Assembly (NCBI RefSeq): GCF_946404925.1
Contig: NZ_CAMJFM010000008.1
Coordinates: forward strand, 30,960 to 94,959
DNA from: an uncultured Prevotella sp.
Lineage (GTDB): Bacteria > Bacteroidota > Bacteroidia > Bacteroidales > Bacteroidaceae
DNA length: 64,000 bases
Reading direction: 5' to 3'
Made by a program: the position numbers and the translations under genes. The notes under the pieces were generated by a model that saw only the letters and a list, made by a program, of their open reading frames with translations, was not told where the DNA came from and ran no database searches. Below, piece by piece: positions 8,253 through 17,444 of this stretch (the first letter of the stretch is position 1; every line of letters begins with the position of its first letter).

Positions 8253-9253
8253 GTCCGTATGTTCTTGATATTCAAGAATGCTCAAAGAGAATAGATTTAT
8301 CGCAACTTGAGGGAAGTAATATCCTGATAACAGGTGCTACAGGACTTATAGGAGGTAGTCTTGTGGATGTTTTAATGAATGCTCGTTGTCAGGTATATGC
8401 TCTTGGCAGAAATGAGGAACGAGCAAAGAAACGCTTTGCTGATTATTGGAATAGCGACTCATTCCATTTCATTAAAGGTGACGTTACAAAACCATTGTCG
8501 TGTAACATCAACTTTGATTATATAATCCATGCTGCCAGTAATGCCAGTCCAAATTTCTTTAAAGAGAAACCAGTAGAAGTCATAACATCCAACATCATTG
8601 GCACCCAGAACCTGATGGAGTATGGGCTATCTCATGGTATGAAACGTATACTGTTTGTTTCATCAGGCGAGATATATGGAGAAGGTTCTGGAAAGGAGTT
8701 TGTAGAGACTGATAGTGGATATGTGGATTGTGCAACTCCACGAGCTTGTTATCCATCGTCAAAGCGTGCAGCTGAGACGCTTTGTGTATCGTATGCAGCT
8801 GAATATGGAGTCGATGTAGTAATAGCTCGTCCTTGTCATACTTACGGACCTTTCTTCTCAGAGAGTGATAATCGTGTTTACGCTCAGTTTATCAGAAATG
8901 TACTGAAAGGAGAAGACATTGTTCTGAAGAGTAAGGGCGAACAGCATCGTTCATGGTTATATGTGGTAGATTGTGTGGGTGCTTTATTGACCATTCTTTG
9001 TCAAGGCAAATGTGGTGAGGCCTATAATGTGGCTGATGAGAAATCGGAGATTAGCATCAGAGATTTAGCAGAGTTGATTGCCTCTACAGCAGGTCTAAGT
9101 GTTAAGTTCGACATCCCATCAACTCAGGATAAAGGCAATACCACACCTATAACAACTGCTTTGTTCTCTACAAGAAAACTACAGTCTTTAGGATGGCAAC
9201 CTTTATTCAGTATGTCTGATGGTATAAAGCATACCATATCAACATTACGATAA
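8240..9253 (+). CDS. NAD-dependent epimerase/dehydratase (extended SDR)
   Basis: 337 residues. Rossmann motif ITGATGLIGG near residue 30, catalytic Tyr/Lys in CYPSSKRAAE, SSGEIYGE and the substrate-side ARPCHTYGP. Typical of nucleotide-sugar epimerases and decarboxylases (UDP-xylose synthase-like). It starts inside the previous gene (translational coupling), so the two probably act together on a nucleotide-activated sugar or polyol. Its stop (9251-9253) abuts the stop of the convergent licD gene. Confidence 0.85.
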   Translation: MVEMSPYVLDIQECSKRIDLSQLEGSNILITGATGLIGGSLVDVLMNARCQVYALGRNEERAKKRFADYWNSDSFHFIKGDVTKPLSCNINFDYIIHAASNASPNFFKEKPVEVITSNIIGTQNLMEYGLSHGMKRILFVSSGEIYGEGSGKEFVETDSGYVDCATPRACYPSSKRAAETLCVSYAAEYGVDVVIARPCHTYGPFFSESDNRVYAQFIRNVLKGEDIVLKSKGEQHRSWLYVVDCVGALLTILCQGKCGEAYNVADEKSEISIRDLAELIASTAGLSVKFDIPSTQDKGNTTPITTALFSTRKLQSLGWQPLFSMSDGIKHTISTLR

Positions 9254-10135
9254 TTATCTGCCTACTATCTTTATGACCTCTTTATCTGGAATTCTTTCGT
9301 CAAGATTAAAGTAGGCTTTAAGGTGGTGACTTACACGTTTTTCTTCAGGTGGTAACTGCATGTAATCACCATAATACTGTCTGAGGTAATGATCATAACC
9401 TATTGGAAGGTTAACTTCCATATTTTCGTAGACAAAGGGAACAACCCCGTCTAACCAACTCTTTGGGAAAACTTCTTTTGGGCCATATGATCCACAATAT
9501 ACAGCTACGATCTTTGAATCAGAATAATCGTATCTGTAACAGATGTCATTCATTTTGCTTAATAGGTATTTCCTGTAGAAACTACGGAAGAAAAAGCCAA
9601 ATGTCTTGCCAACAAACCTTCCCCATTCTTTGGGTTTTGTAAGTAACGAAATATATTCTCCAAAGGTGTTATGTGTAGAGATTGCTTCAAGACGGTTTTT
9701 TGTCTTTCTGAACTTAGCCTCCATCGAACGTGCCAAGTCCATATCATCTGGTGCGCCGTCAATAGGGAATATATCAATATACAGACCATAGATACATGGT
9801 GTATCTTTTTCCTCCATCAGCGTAGTATGCCTATTGCACAGTTTAGCAAAGTATAATGGATAGTCATTATAAGTATATGGAGTAACAAGTTCGTAATCGC
9901 TCGATAAATGACTACTGGCTATCTTTATAAACTTGTCATAGTCAGGACGAGGCATAAATACATCAACATCATCGTCCCAAGGAATCATTCCTTTATGTCG
10001 GATAGCCCCAATAGCTGTACCACCACAACAAAAATATACTAAGTTGTTGTCTTTGCAAATATTGATGAATTCACGAAGAACATCGTGAATAATATCATTC
10101 CAACGCGGTTTTAATTCAGGAGTAATCTCTGTCAT
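9254..10135 (-). CDS. LicD family phosphotransferase
   Basis: 293 residues with the LicD/fukutin signature YFCCGGTAIGAIRHKGMIPW followed by DDDVDVFMPR. Members transfer phosphocholine or ribitol-phosphate from a CDP donor to glycans. With the convergent CDP-polyol synthase-like gene this points to phosphopolyol decoration of LPS or capsule. Transcribed from the divergent promoter pair at 10161-10210. A six-codon upstream frame (MRQVLL) ends in a TGA that overlaps this gene's ATG. Confidence 0.85.
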   Translation of the reverse strand: MTEITPELKPRWNDIIHDVLREFINICKDNNLVYFCCGGTAIGAIRHKGMIPWDDDVDVFMPRPDYDKFIKIASSHLSSDYELVTPYTYNDYPLYFAKLCNRHTTLMEEKDTPCIYGLYIDIFPIDGAPDDMDLARSMEAKFRKTKNRLEAISTHNTFGEYISLLTKPKEWGRFVGKTFGFFFRSFYRKYLLSKMNDICYRYDYSDSKIVAVYCGSYGPKEVFPKSWLDGVVPFVYENMEVNLPIGYDHYLRQYYGDYMQLPPEEKRVSHHLKAYFNLDERIPDKEVIKIVGR

Positions 10136-10160
10136 AACAGTACTTGTCTCATTCTGCGTG

Positions 10161-10210
10161 CAAAATTACAGAAATTCTTTTGGAACATCAAACAAAAAGT
10201 ATTATTTTTG
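10161..10210. promoter_or_regulatory. Divergent, nearly mirror-image promoter pair (licD / flippase)
   Basis: Minus strand: TAATTTTG (10168-10161) followed by CACGCAGAATG. Plus strand: TATTTTTG (10203-10210) followed by CACGCAGAAATG, with TTTG at 10179-10182 (20-nt spacing). The two start regions are near-identical inverted copies of about 19 bp, and both predict leaders of only a few nucleotides. Confidence 0.65.
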
Positions 10211-10219
10211 CACGCAGAA

Positions 10220-11656
10220 ATGGAGAATTTAAAAGAAAAGACTGCCAAAGGACTGATGTGGGGTGCTATTAATAATGGTACCATGCAGGTGCTTAACTTG
10301 CTTATTGGCATCATTGTGCTTCGTCATCTTACGCCTGAGGATAATGGTCTTGTTGGTATGCTGGCCATATTTACTGCAATTGCTGGCAATTTGCAGTCGA
10401 GTGGTTTCTCTACAGCACTTATCAATGAAAAGCAGCCTACAGCCCAACAATACAACAGCGTGTTCTGGTTTAATATCCTGATGGGTGGTTTGCTTTATGT
10501 ACTCCTTTTCTGTTCAGCTCCACTTATATCGTGGTTCTTCCATCAGCCAAGGCTTACTGACTTGTCGCGTTTTCTGTTTCTTTCGTTCTTCATTTCGTCA
10601 TTTGGTATTTCTACCAATGCCTATATGGTGAAGAACATGATGAATCGCGAGATAACTATCATCAACCTCACGGCTTTGGTCATTTCAGGTTCTACTGCTA
10701 TTGTGATGGCCTTGAACGATATGGCTTACTGGAGCTTGGCTTGGCAGCAGGTGGTTAATTCTACGATATTGATTCTGGGACGTTTCTACTATGTAAAGTG
10801 GAAACCATCATTACGCTTTACATTCGATTATATCCGCCAGACATTCTCGTTCTCGATGAAGATTCTGGTTACGATGATAGTGAATACTGTAAATCAGAAT
10901 CTGTTGACGGTTATCTTTGGACGATTGTTCAGAGATGCACGCGTTGTGGGTAACTTCTTCCAAGCATACAAATGGGACTCTATGGCGTTCCAGACTGTTG
11001 GAGGAATGGTAGGACAGGTAGCCCAGCCAGTATTGGTAAGTGTAAGAGATGAAAAGGATCGCGAGCAACAGGTATTCCGCAAGATGCTTCGTTTCACAGC
11101 ATTCCTCTCATTCCCAGCCTTGTTTGGATTGGCTATGGTGGCTCGTGAGTTTATTCTCTGTACCATTGGCTACAAGTGGATAGAGTGTGTGCCGTTGTTG
11201 CAGATACTCTGTATAAGTGGCGCTTTTATGCCTATCTATACGCTTTATCAGAACCTGGTCATCAGTCATGGTCGTAGCGATATCAATATGTGGTTGAATA
11301 TTGGTCAGATAATATTGCAACTTGGTATCATTCTGTTGTTCTATCGCCAAGGTATTACCATTATGGTTATTGCCTATACCGTATTTAATATCCTGTGGCT
11401 TGGGGCTTGGATGCCTTCAGCTAAACGTATTATGGGATTAAGATTTCTCAATGTAGCAAAAGACATTGCTCCATTCATGCTTTGTGGTGCCTTAGTCATG
11501 GTGGCTACTTATTTTGCTACTATGACTATCAGTAATATATATCTGTTGCTAGTGGTAAGAATCCTGATGGCTACAGTACTTTATTATGGTGTGATGCGTA
11601 TGCTGAATGTAGTTATTCTGCGTGAGTGTATGCAGTTTATCCTTAAGAAGAAATAA
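10220..11656 (+). CDS. Oligosaccharide flippase (Wzx/MATE-like, polysaccharide transporter family)
   Basis: 478 residues, strongly hydrophobic with about 12-14 predicted helices, beginning MENLKEKTAKGLMWGAINNGTMQVLNLLIGIIVLRHLTPEDNG cut here into its familiar parts: an amphipathic start and first helix typical of Wzx/WzxC-like flippases. It moves lipid-linked glycan units across the inner membrane. The ATG at 10220 is used because an earlier in-frame codon (10208) lies inside the -7 box. A glycosyltransferase gene follows after 8 bp in the same operon. Confidence 0.85.
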   Translation: MENLKEKTAKGLMWGAINNGTMQVLNLLIGIIVLRHLTPEDNGLVGMLAIFTAIAGNLQSSGFSTALINEKQPTAQQYNSVFWFNILMGGLLYVLLFCSAPLISWFFHQPRLTDLSRFLFLSFFISSFGISTNAYMVKNMMNREITIINLTALVISGSTAIVMALNDMAYWSLAWQQVVNSTILILGRFYYVKWKPSLRFTFDYIRQTFSFSMKILVTMIVNTVNQNLLTVIFGRLFRDARVVGNFFQAYKWDSMAFQTVGGMVGQVAQPVLVSVRDEKDREQQVFRKMLRFTAFLSFPALFGLAMVAREFILCTIGYKWIECVPLLQILCISGAFMPIYTLYQNLVISHGRSDINMWLNIGQIILQLGIILLFYRQGITIMVIAYTVFNILWLGAWMPSAKRIMGLRFLNVAKDIAPFMLCGALVMVATYFATMTISNIYLLLVVRILMATVLYYGVMRMLNVVILRECMQFILKKK

Positions 11657-11664
11657 GCGCGTAT

Positions 11665-12585
11665 ATGAAGGTTTCTATCGTCATCCCTGTTTATAATAAG
11701 GCTGAATATATCAGTAGTTGCATCGAGAGTCTTCTTCAGCAAGACTTCGATGACTTTGAAATCATAGCCGTTGATGATGGAAGCACAGATGATTCTGGCA
11801 AGATATGCGATGATAAGGCTGCACAAGACGCCAGAATACGCGTGATACATACTGAGAATGGAGGCGTGACAGCTGCTCGCAGAAAAGGCGTAGAGCAGGC
11901 TGCTGGCGAATACATCATGTTTGTTGATGCTGACGACCAATTATTACCTGATGCCATCAAAAAGCTTTATACGGCAATAACAGTTAATAAAGCAGACGAG
12001 GTTATAGGTAGATTTAAGACTCAGAATGGCGATGTTTCGCCTATTGTGTATAAAGATACTATAACAGATGTATTTCCGCTTGTTCGTGACATCGTTTCCA
12101 ATAAGAATAAGTTCCCTATTTTGTGGGGATTAATCTGTCGTAGAGACGTCATTATTGATTGTTTTGATATACCTCGTGATATCATTGAGGGCGAGGATTT
12201 ATTAACTCAACTACATATTCTGGTTAAGCATCCTCGTGTGGTGTTTATTACAGATTGTGTCTATATGTATTCAGAAGGGCTTCCAAATACCCGTAAGCGT
12301 ACTTTGGAACTCGAAAAGACTTATGATGCGTTTCTGCGTAAGCTTTTGTTGCCAGAATGGGAGAAATACGAGGCAAGTTATGTGTTGCGCCAGATAAAAC
12401 AATACCATCGTTTTATTATTCACCATGACTATGGTGTAAGACAGGCTTATTATGATAAGGTAATACCCTCGCCATTGCCTGCTGCTATTCCATTATTCCA
12501 CAAATTAACTTGGTATCTTCCTCCTGTTATATCAAGATTGATGGTGAAGTTATATAGAAGGGTATTAGGTTTAAATGCCATCTGA
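11665..12585 (+). CDS. Family 2 glycosyltransferase
   Basis: 306 residues. GT-A start VSIVIPVYNKAEYISSCIES, then VDDGSTDDSG, NGGVTAARRKGVE and the metal-binding DxD in MFVDADDQL. Cytoplasmic, no membrane anchor apparent. It probably adds a sugar to the repeat unit exported by the adjacent flippase. The stop directly abuts the stop of the convergent glycosyltransferase gene. Confidence 0.9.
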   Translation: MKVSIVIPVYNKAEYISSCIESLLQQDFDDFEIIAVDDGSTDDSGKICDDKAAQDARIRVIHTENGGVTAARRKGVEQAAGEYIMFVDADDQLLPDAIKKLYTAITVNKADEVIGRFKTQNGDVSPIVYKDTITDVFPLVRDIVSNKNKFPILWGLICRRDVIIDCFDIPRDIIEGEDLLTQLHILVKHPRVVFITDCVYMYSEGLPNTRKRTLELEKTYDAFLRKLLLPEWEKYEASYVLRQIKQYHRFIIHHDYGVRQAYYDKVIPSPLPAAIPLFHKLTWYLPPVISRLMVKLYRRVLGLNAI

Positions 12586-13392
12586 CTAAATAGGTATATG
12601 TTTGAAATACTTATTTAGTAGTCTTGTTATTTTTGTCAGGAGTCTGATGACGGGAAAGATGCTTGTAAAGTGCGATAGCACGATAAAATCATCAATCATG
12701 CCATTATTGATGCGCGAGAACTTTTGATAGTCTTCTCTATAGAAAGGATCAACCACCTCGTCGATTATACGCTGCTTTTCAATAATAGAATCTTTCCAAT
12801 TGCGCTTACTAATACCTCCGCTTTCGCATATGGCAAGTACCTTTGTAATACTTGTTATGGATATCTTGTCCTTAGCTAATGGTTCTACAACTGATTTCAG
12901 ATCTGCGATAATCTTAAATGTTTCGTCGAAACCGTATTTCTGTAGTATCTCTTTGCGATAATATACTGCTTGATGATAAATGCCTATGGTAAGTATGTCA
13001 TATAGCGTCATATGCTCCTTAACCATTCTTACCTTTCCGCCATATTCATCGCATCCCAGAATAATGTCTCCATCGTACGAACTAACTAGCGATAATACGT
13101 CAGCATCAGCAAACTTATCGCCTGCATTCATATATACGATATAATCGCCTGAAGCCAGCTTCAAACCTTTATTCATGGCATTGTATATGCCAGAGTCTTT
13201 CTCTGATATAAAGGTGGTGACGATGTCTTTGTGGTTTGAAACTACATCTGCTGTATTGTCATTACTGGCTCCATCAATAACTATTACCTCCTTTTGGGCA
13301 TAGTCAAGTTGTTGTATACTCTCAAGAGTACACTCAAGACCCTTAGCATTGTTCAGGGTAACAACGATAATAGAATAACTTCTTTTAGTCAT
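12586..13392 (-). CDS. Family 2 glycosyltransferase
   Basis: 268 residues. SIIVVTLNNAKGLECTLESI, VIDGASNDNT, SGIYNAMNKGL and YMNAGDKF, where the usual DxD is replaced by NAGD, as in WcaA-like colanic/LPS transferases. It is the last gene of the long minus-strand operon, overlapping the membrane-protein gene by 4 bp (ATGA). Confidence 0.88.
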   Translation of the reverse strand: MTKRSYSIIVVTLNNAKGLECTLESIQQLDYAQKEVIVIDGASNDNTADVVSNHKDIVTTFISEKDSGIYNAMNKGLKLASGDYIVYMNAGDKFADADVLSLVSSYDGDIILGCDEYGGKVRMVKEHMTLYDILTIGIYHQAVYYRKEILQKYGFDETFKIIADLKSVVEPLAKDKISITSITKVLAICESGGISKRNWKDSIIEKQRIIDEVVDPFYREDYQKFSRINNGMIDDFIVLSHFTSIFPVIRLLTKITRLLNKYFKHIPI

Positions 13393-14810
13393 AGATGTAA
13401 GTATTCAAAAAACAACCAACCATTCCAACCTATCAAGAAGATAGCCAGCAAGGCTGTGACAACTCTGAGAGGTTGATGCCATTTGGTATTGGCATGCTTG
13501 AAGATGTAGGCGATGGAGATAGGGATGACAAACAGCCAATGAGGCCCCATGATGTAAACCTCGTTGATACCAAAGCCCAGTCCTAAATGCAAAGCCATAT
13601 CGAAGGCAAAACACGATAGTATCATCCATAAGAATCGCTTTCTACGTCCCATCCATATACCTATTAATAATAAGGCCAGAATAAGTCCCTCTACCACGTA
13701 ATTAAGCACATATCTATATTCTACTATCACAGGACGACTTTTAAGCGTGTCGTCAAGCAGATAGTCTTGGTGCAATTGTATGGTTTCGCCAAAAAGGTTA
13801 TGCCAGATAGTCTCAACACGATCTGTCGACACATCTGTCCACTTCATAAAGCCCTCTTTAGCGATAGGTTTACCTGTATGGGCATTCCAGGGATCCTTCA
13901 TATTCTTAGAGTGTACTTGCCATACATGCTTTTTGTAAAGGTCTCTACCACCTTGGGCTATAAGAGCAGAATCCTTCTCACCTGTTTGTTCTGCATATAG
14001 TTTGGTAAACTTCTCGATATCAGCACGTCGTTGAGCCGTTTTCTTGGCTTGTACGGCTTTCTCGTTAGGTAATACATATTCGCGATACTCCCATTTGCAG
14101 AACGTCCACATAAGTGCTGCTGGTAGTATGACGCCAAGCAGAAGATATCCAGGGCGGAAGAATCGCCACTTGTTGGTGAACAAGGCAGAAAGATATATCT
14201 TAACACCATTGCTAAGCGTAACTCCAGCTGTGAGAACAAATAATATCACAGTCTTCAAGATGCTAAGTCGCTTGCCATTATTGATAGCTAATCCACAGAT
14301 ATAGAATGTAAGTAGCAGCAACATCTGCGATATGACAAAGTGATCAGGAACCACCAATCCCACCATCGTATAGGCAAAGCCAAAGAACATGGCATTAAGA
14401 ATTATACCATCTTTCTCTTTTACGCCAATAACCTCGACCAAAATACGACGCATGAAGATATAAGAATAGAATCCACAGAACAATAATATCAGTCCAACGA
14501 TGTATTGCACCAGATTGAGCCCTGTAAGGTTCATGAGCCAAGCATTCAGTACATTTGGAATCCACATCATAAAGGCTAGCAATGGGTGGCGATATACGTT
14601 GTAGCCCTGATACCAGTTGGTAACAGTAGAGTAGGTGATAGGATCGAAACCAGACACTTTGAACTGGTGGATAAACTCTTTATAATCATCAGGCATGATA
14701 TTTACAAAATCCGGATACTTACTGATAAGCATCAGATTCAGCGCAACTAGTAGTATCAACACTACGATAGCCTGTGTTTTTTCTATGGGTTTAATCTTAA
14801 AAGTCTTCAT
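13389..14810 (-). CDS. Polytopic membrane protein, DUF6080-like, possibly a GT-C type glycosyl/phosphotransferase
   Basis: 473 residues with about 10 hydrophobic helices, an early periplasmic loop (YPDFVNIMPDDYKEFIHQF) and a large soluble segment at residues ~255-345. The layout, with an acidic first loop and helices on both sides of a soluble domain, resembles GT-C lipid-linked sugar transferases, but no catalytic signature is definite. I recognise it only as a conserved Bacteroidales membrane family. Overlaps neighbours by 4 bp on both sides, so it is translationally coupled in a surface-glycan operon. Confidence 0.6.
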   Translation of the reverse strand: MKTFKIKPIEKTQAIVVLILLVALNLMLISKYPDFVNIMPDDYKEFIHQFKVSGFDPITYSTVTNWYQGYNVYRHPLLAFMMWIPNVLNAWLMNLTGLNLVQYIVGLILLFCGFYSYIFMRRILVEVIGVKEKDGIILNAMFFGFAYTMVGLVVPDHFVISQMLLLLTFYICGLAINNGKRLSILKTVILFVLTAGVTLSNGVKIYLSALFTNKWRFFRPGYLLLGVILPAALMWTFCKWEYREYVLPNEKAVQAKKTAQRRADIEKFTKLYAEQTGEKDSALIAQGGRDLYKKHVWQVHSKNMKDPWNAHTGKPIAKEGFMKWTDVSTDRVETIWHNLFGETIQLHQDYLLDDTLKSRPVIVEYRYVLNYVVEGLILALLLIGIWMGRRKRFLWMILSCFAFDMALHLGLGFGINEVYIMGPHWLFVIPISIAYIFKHANTKWHQPLRVVTALLAIFLIGWNGWLFFEYLHL

Positions 14811-15391
14811 TTTCTAAATGGTTTAAAATACGATTCATCAGCCCAAGCCAACAGTTCCTTGTCGCCTTTACTGTCGCCAAAGGCTGTTAGGTGATAGTCT
14901 TGACGATTGGGGTAGAGGGCAAGGATGCGATTCACCTTTTCCTGACCATAGCAGTTCTTGGTTAGGAATCGCCCAGTCAACTTGCCATCCACAACCTCTA
15001 TCTGGGTGCCTAATACCTTTACATTAGCAAAGAAGGGCTGCACCCAGTTATCGATAGATGCACTTACTATCAGCACTTCTGAGCCTTCGCTTTGCGCCTT
15101 GTTGATAGCCTCGATGCCTTTTGGTCTGAGCAGATGTTTGGATGAGGCTGCAAACTCCTGGCAGAGGGCATCGAAATCATCGATAGACATCCCCTTAAAG
15201 AAGTGTGCAAACACCTTCTGCTTGGCCTTCCAGTTGGGATAGACCCCAAGTTTCATCAGCACCAATAGATGGGTATATCGCAGAAAACCCAGCCCAAATG
15301 CAAGCGTGCCTTTGGCAAAACGGATAAACTCCAGCAAAGTATCTTTAGTGGTGAGTGTTCCGTCAAAGTCGAATGCGTATATCTTCTTCAT
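14807..15391 (-). CDS. HAD-IB family phosphatase
   Basis: 194 residues. Motif I FDFDGTLTTKD (nucleophile Asp), motif II VSASIDNW and motif III/IV FGDSKGDKELL: a SerB-like HAD-IB hydrolase acting on a small phosphorylated metabolite. The ATG at 15391 (MKKIYAFDFDG) overlaps the stop of the acyltransferase gene by 4 bp. A longer frame upstream is only read-through opposite that gene. In this operon it may remove phosphate from a sugar or lipid precursor. Confidence 0.85.
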   Translation of the reverse strand: MKKIYAFDFDGTLTTKDTLLEFIRFAKGTLAFGLGFLRYTHLLVLMKLGVYPNWKAKQKVFAHFFKGMSIDDFDALCQEFAASSKHLLRPKGIEAINKAQSEGSEVLIVSASIDNWVQPFFANVKVLGTQIEVVDGKLTGRFLTKNCYGQEKVNRILALYPNRQDYHLTAFGDSKGDKELLAWADESYFKPFRK

Positions 15392-16371
15392 ACTTTTACC
15401 ACCTGTTTTAGTATCTTTTGCAATAGCCAAGCCAGCGGAATGGTGATGACAATCGTAAGCAATGCTGTCATCCAATAACCAAGCTGATAAGGTCTGATAT
15501 ACACCATCACAAAGTGGTCGTGAATCAGATAGGCCTCCAGACTCAGCGCTCCAAAGAAGGCGCAGAAGCGATTGAACCACTTGGGTGTTCTGCGGAACAC
15601 ACGATTCAACATCAGAATGAGCGTAATGGTAAAGGGAATATATATCATTCGCTCTACAAACAAGGGGAATCGCCCATGAGTCATCTGTTCCAGATAAACG
15701 CACGAACTGAATGTGGCCAGGAAGAGAATCAGCACCATCCAGATGCCAGCGCCATCAATCTTGGTCTCTCGTCTCACCAACTCGCCACAATTGATGCCTA
15801 TAAAGAAGATAGGTACGCGACTCCAGAATATCTCGATATGCCCCACAGCCTGATGCAGCGGCCCAATCCATTGCACCCAGATGCACCAAAGAATCATCAC
15901 TACAGGTAGCCAGCGATAGATGGGATGCTTCTGTATCAGCTTCATATAAGGTGGCGCCCAAAGGTATAGCATCATGATGCATGGGATGTACCAGAAGGTA
16001 AGCTCATCGTTAAGCCAGAAGTCCCAGTTGATGGTTATATCGCCTATCAGGTCGACATAGTTGCCTTGTGTCCAATCGAATCGTGGCAGATAATAGAGCG
16101 AAGCCATCACCAACCAAGCAGGATATACGCGAAGAAGACGGCGTTTATAGAACTTCCAGACATCAGGATTCTTAACCCACGAGAACCAAAGGCCGATACC
16201 ACTCAGAAAAAGGAACATATCAACTCCAACGTTTCCGCATCGTCTCAGTCCAAAGAACTCGCTGCTACGAGCCAAAGGCACGTGGAACAGGATGATGAAT
16301 AGCATAGCTGCTCCCATCAACTCGCCACGATAGCGACTAATGTTGGCAAGCTCTATATCCTTAATCTTCAT
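15388..16371 (-). CDS. Acyltransferase 3 family membrane protein
   Basis: 327 residues and about 10 helices. Starts with the AT3 pattern ISRYRGELMGAAMLFIILFHVPLA (basic segment, then a helix with the conserved His), followed by FLSGIGLWFSW and a late LIHDHFVMVY. AT3 enzymes O-acetylate or otherwise acylate surface glycans and lipids from the cytoplasmic side. It is one of two tandem AT3 genes coupled by 4-bp overlaps. Confidence 0.85.
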   Translation of the reverse strand: MKIKDIELANISRYRGELMGAAMLFIILFHVPLARSSEFFGLRRCGNVGVDMFLFLSGIGLWFSWVKNPDVWKFYKRRLLRVYPAWLVMASLYYLPRFDWTQGNYVDLIGDITINWDFWLNDELTFWYIPCIMMLYLWAPPYMKLIQKHPIYRWLPVVMILWCIWVQWIGPLHQAVGHIEIFWSRVPIFFIGINCGELVRRETKIDGAGIWMVLILFLATFSSCVYLEQMTHGRFPLFVERMIYIPFTITLILMLNRVFRRTPKWFNRFCAFFGALSLEAYLIHDHFVMVYIRPYQLGYWMTALLTIVITIPLAWLLQKILKQVVKV

Positions 16372-17444
16372 AGTTTGGGTTTGGGAATACGGTCTATCAG
16401 CAACTTAACAAGCCATGAGAGTGCTATTGTGGCCACGATGTAAAGAATCAATCCATCGAAGGGGTCCTGTCTTCTGGCCACATTGATAAATATCTTGCGA
16501 ACTATGGGATGAGCCACAAACATAGCTGCAGAAATCGATCCTACCCACACCAATTGGTTTATCATCCAGTTTGGCATTACTTTTACCAATGCGATGGTGC
16601 CAACAACGATAAACGCAGGAACCCAAAGCCAACTCTGATACCAAAAACTCATGGCTACAATCAAAGCTGTAGATACAAGTAAGGCAAGGAAATATTCCCA
16701 GTAAGGGAACGTTTTATTCCCAGTAAGGGAACATTTTATTCCCAGGGTGGGAATTCTTGCGAACAAGATACCCAGTCCAAAAGGTAGCATGCCTCCGATG
16801 AAATTATAACGTATTCTGTCTAACAGAACCATATCGTTCTGGCAACTCAGTTGCCATAGCCAGCAACCTGCTATCAATGCCACAACCACACCCCAATGGC
16901 GCCAACGATACAACAACAAGCGGTATACGATGTATAACTGAAGTGTGAGGCTGAAGTACCAATATGGTCCTGGCCAGATAACTTTCGATGGATTCTCGAG
17001 CAGATTGGCAAACATACCAAGTATAGCCACAACCTCATGCCATAAGTATCTGTGCATATTGGGGGTAATAGCATCGAGCATGGTGAATGCCACAAATCCT
17101 ACAATAAGAATGCGAAACAGCTTAAGATAGTTGTATCGCACAAAGCGCCAGATACCCACCTTAGGCATTGAGCTCTGCTCGTATTTCTTTACCAATCCGA
17201 AACCACTTAGAAACAAGAATACTGGCACACCATAGTGGCCAAAGAACGATACAAGATGAACTGGCAGCAAGTAGTCAGGATTCTGCAGCACCTGCCATAG
17301 TTGGTTGCACCTATCCAGCTGCCAAGTATACTCGTTCTCTTTTACTATACCATTAATCCAGTGGCAATAGTTGTGGAGTATGATGGCCAGAATGGCAATA
17401 CCACGCATGGCAGAACACTCGTTTCTTGTTAGCTGCTCTTTCAT
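16368..17444 (-). CDS. Acyltransferase 3 family membrane protein carrying an in-frame palindrome array
   Basis: 358 residues. AT3 signatures NECSAMRGIAILAIILHNYCHW and PVFLFLSGFGLVKKYE; ~10 helices. Between two helices the segment IPTLGIKCSLTGNKTF plus PYWEYF is encoded entirely by a 66-bp array of three palindromes (16695-16753 with spacers). Because 3 x 22 bp is divisible by 3, the array preserves the frame and adds about 22 residues to a loop. The rest of the protein looks intact. Coupled to neighbours by 4-bp overlaps. Confidence 0.85.
   Translation of the reverse strand: MKEQLTRNECSAMRGIAILAIILHNYCHWINGIVKENEYTWQLDRCNQLWQVLQNPDYLLPVHLVSFFGHYGVPVFLFLSGFGLVKKYEQSSMPKVGIWRFVRYNYLKLFRILIVGFVAFTMLDAITPNMHRYLWHEVVAILGMFANLLENPSKVIWPGPYWYFSLTLQLYIVYRLLLYRWRHWGVVVALIAGCWLWQLSCQNDMVLLDRIRYNFIGGMLPFGLGILFARIPTLGIKCSLTGNKTFPYWEYFLALLVSTALIVAMSFWYQSWLWVPAFIVVGTIALVKVMPNWMINQLVWVGSISAAMFVAHPIVRKIFINVARRQDPFDGLILYIVATIALSWLVKLLIDRIPKPKL
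16695..16753. repeat. Array of three palindromes at 22-bp period inside a coding sequence
   Basis: TTCCCAGTAAGGGAA (16695-16709), the same again (16717-16731) and TTCCCAGGGTGGGAA (16739-16753), with 7-bp spacers CGTTTTA and CATTTTA. Same architecture as the arrays at 5254 and 28966. Confidence 0.9.

Noticed and set aside
15392..15703. N-terminal extension of about 104 residues on the HAD phosphatase
   Set aside because: It is read-through in a second frame of the upstream acyltransferase gene; the HAD family begins at the ATG at 15391, which overlaps that gene's stop.
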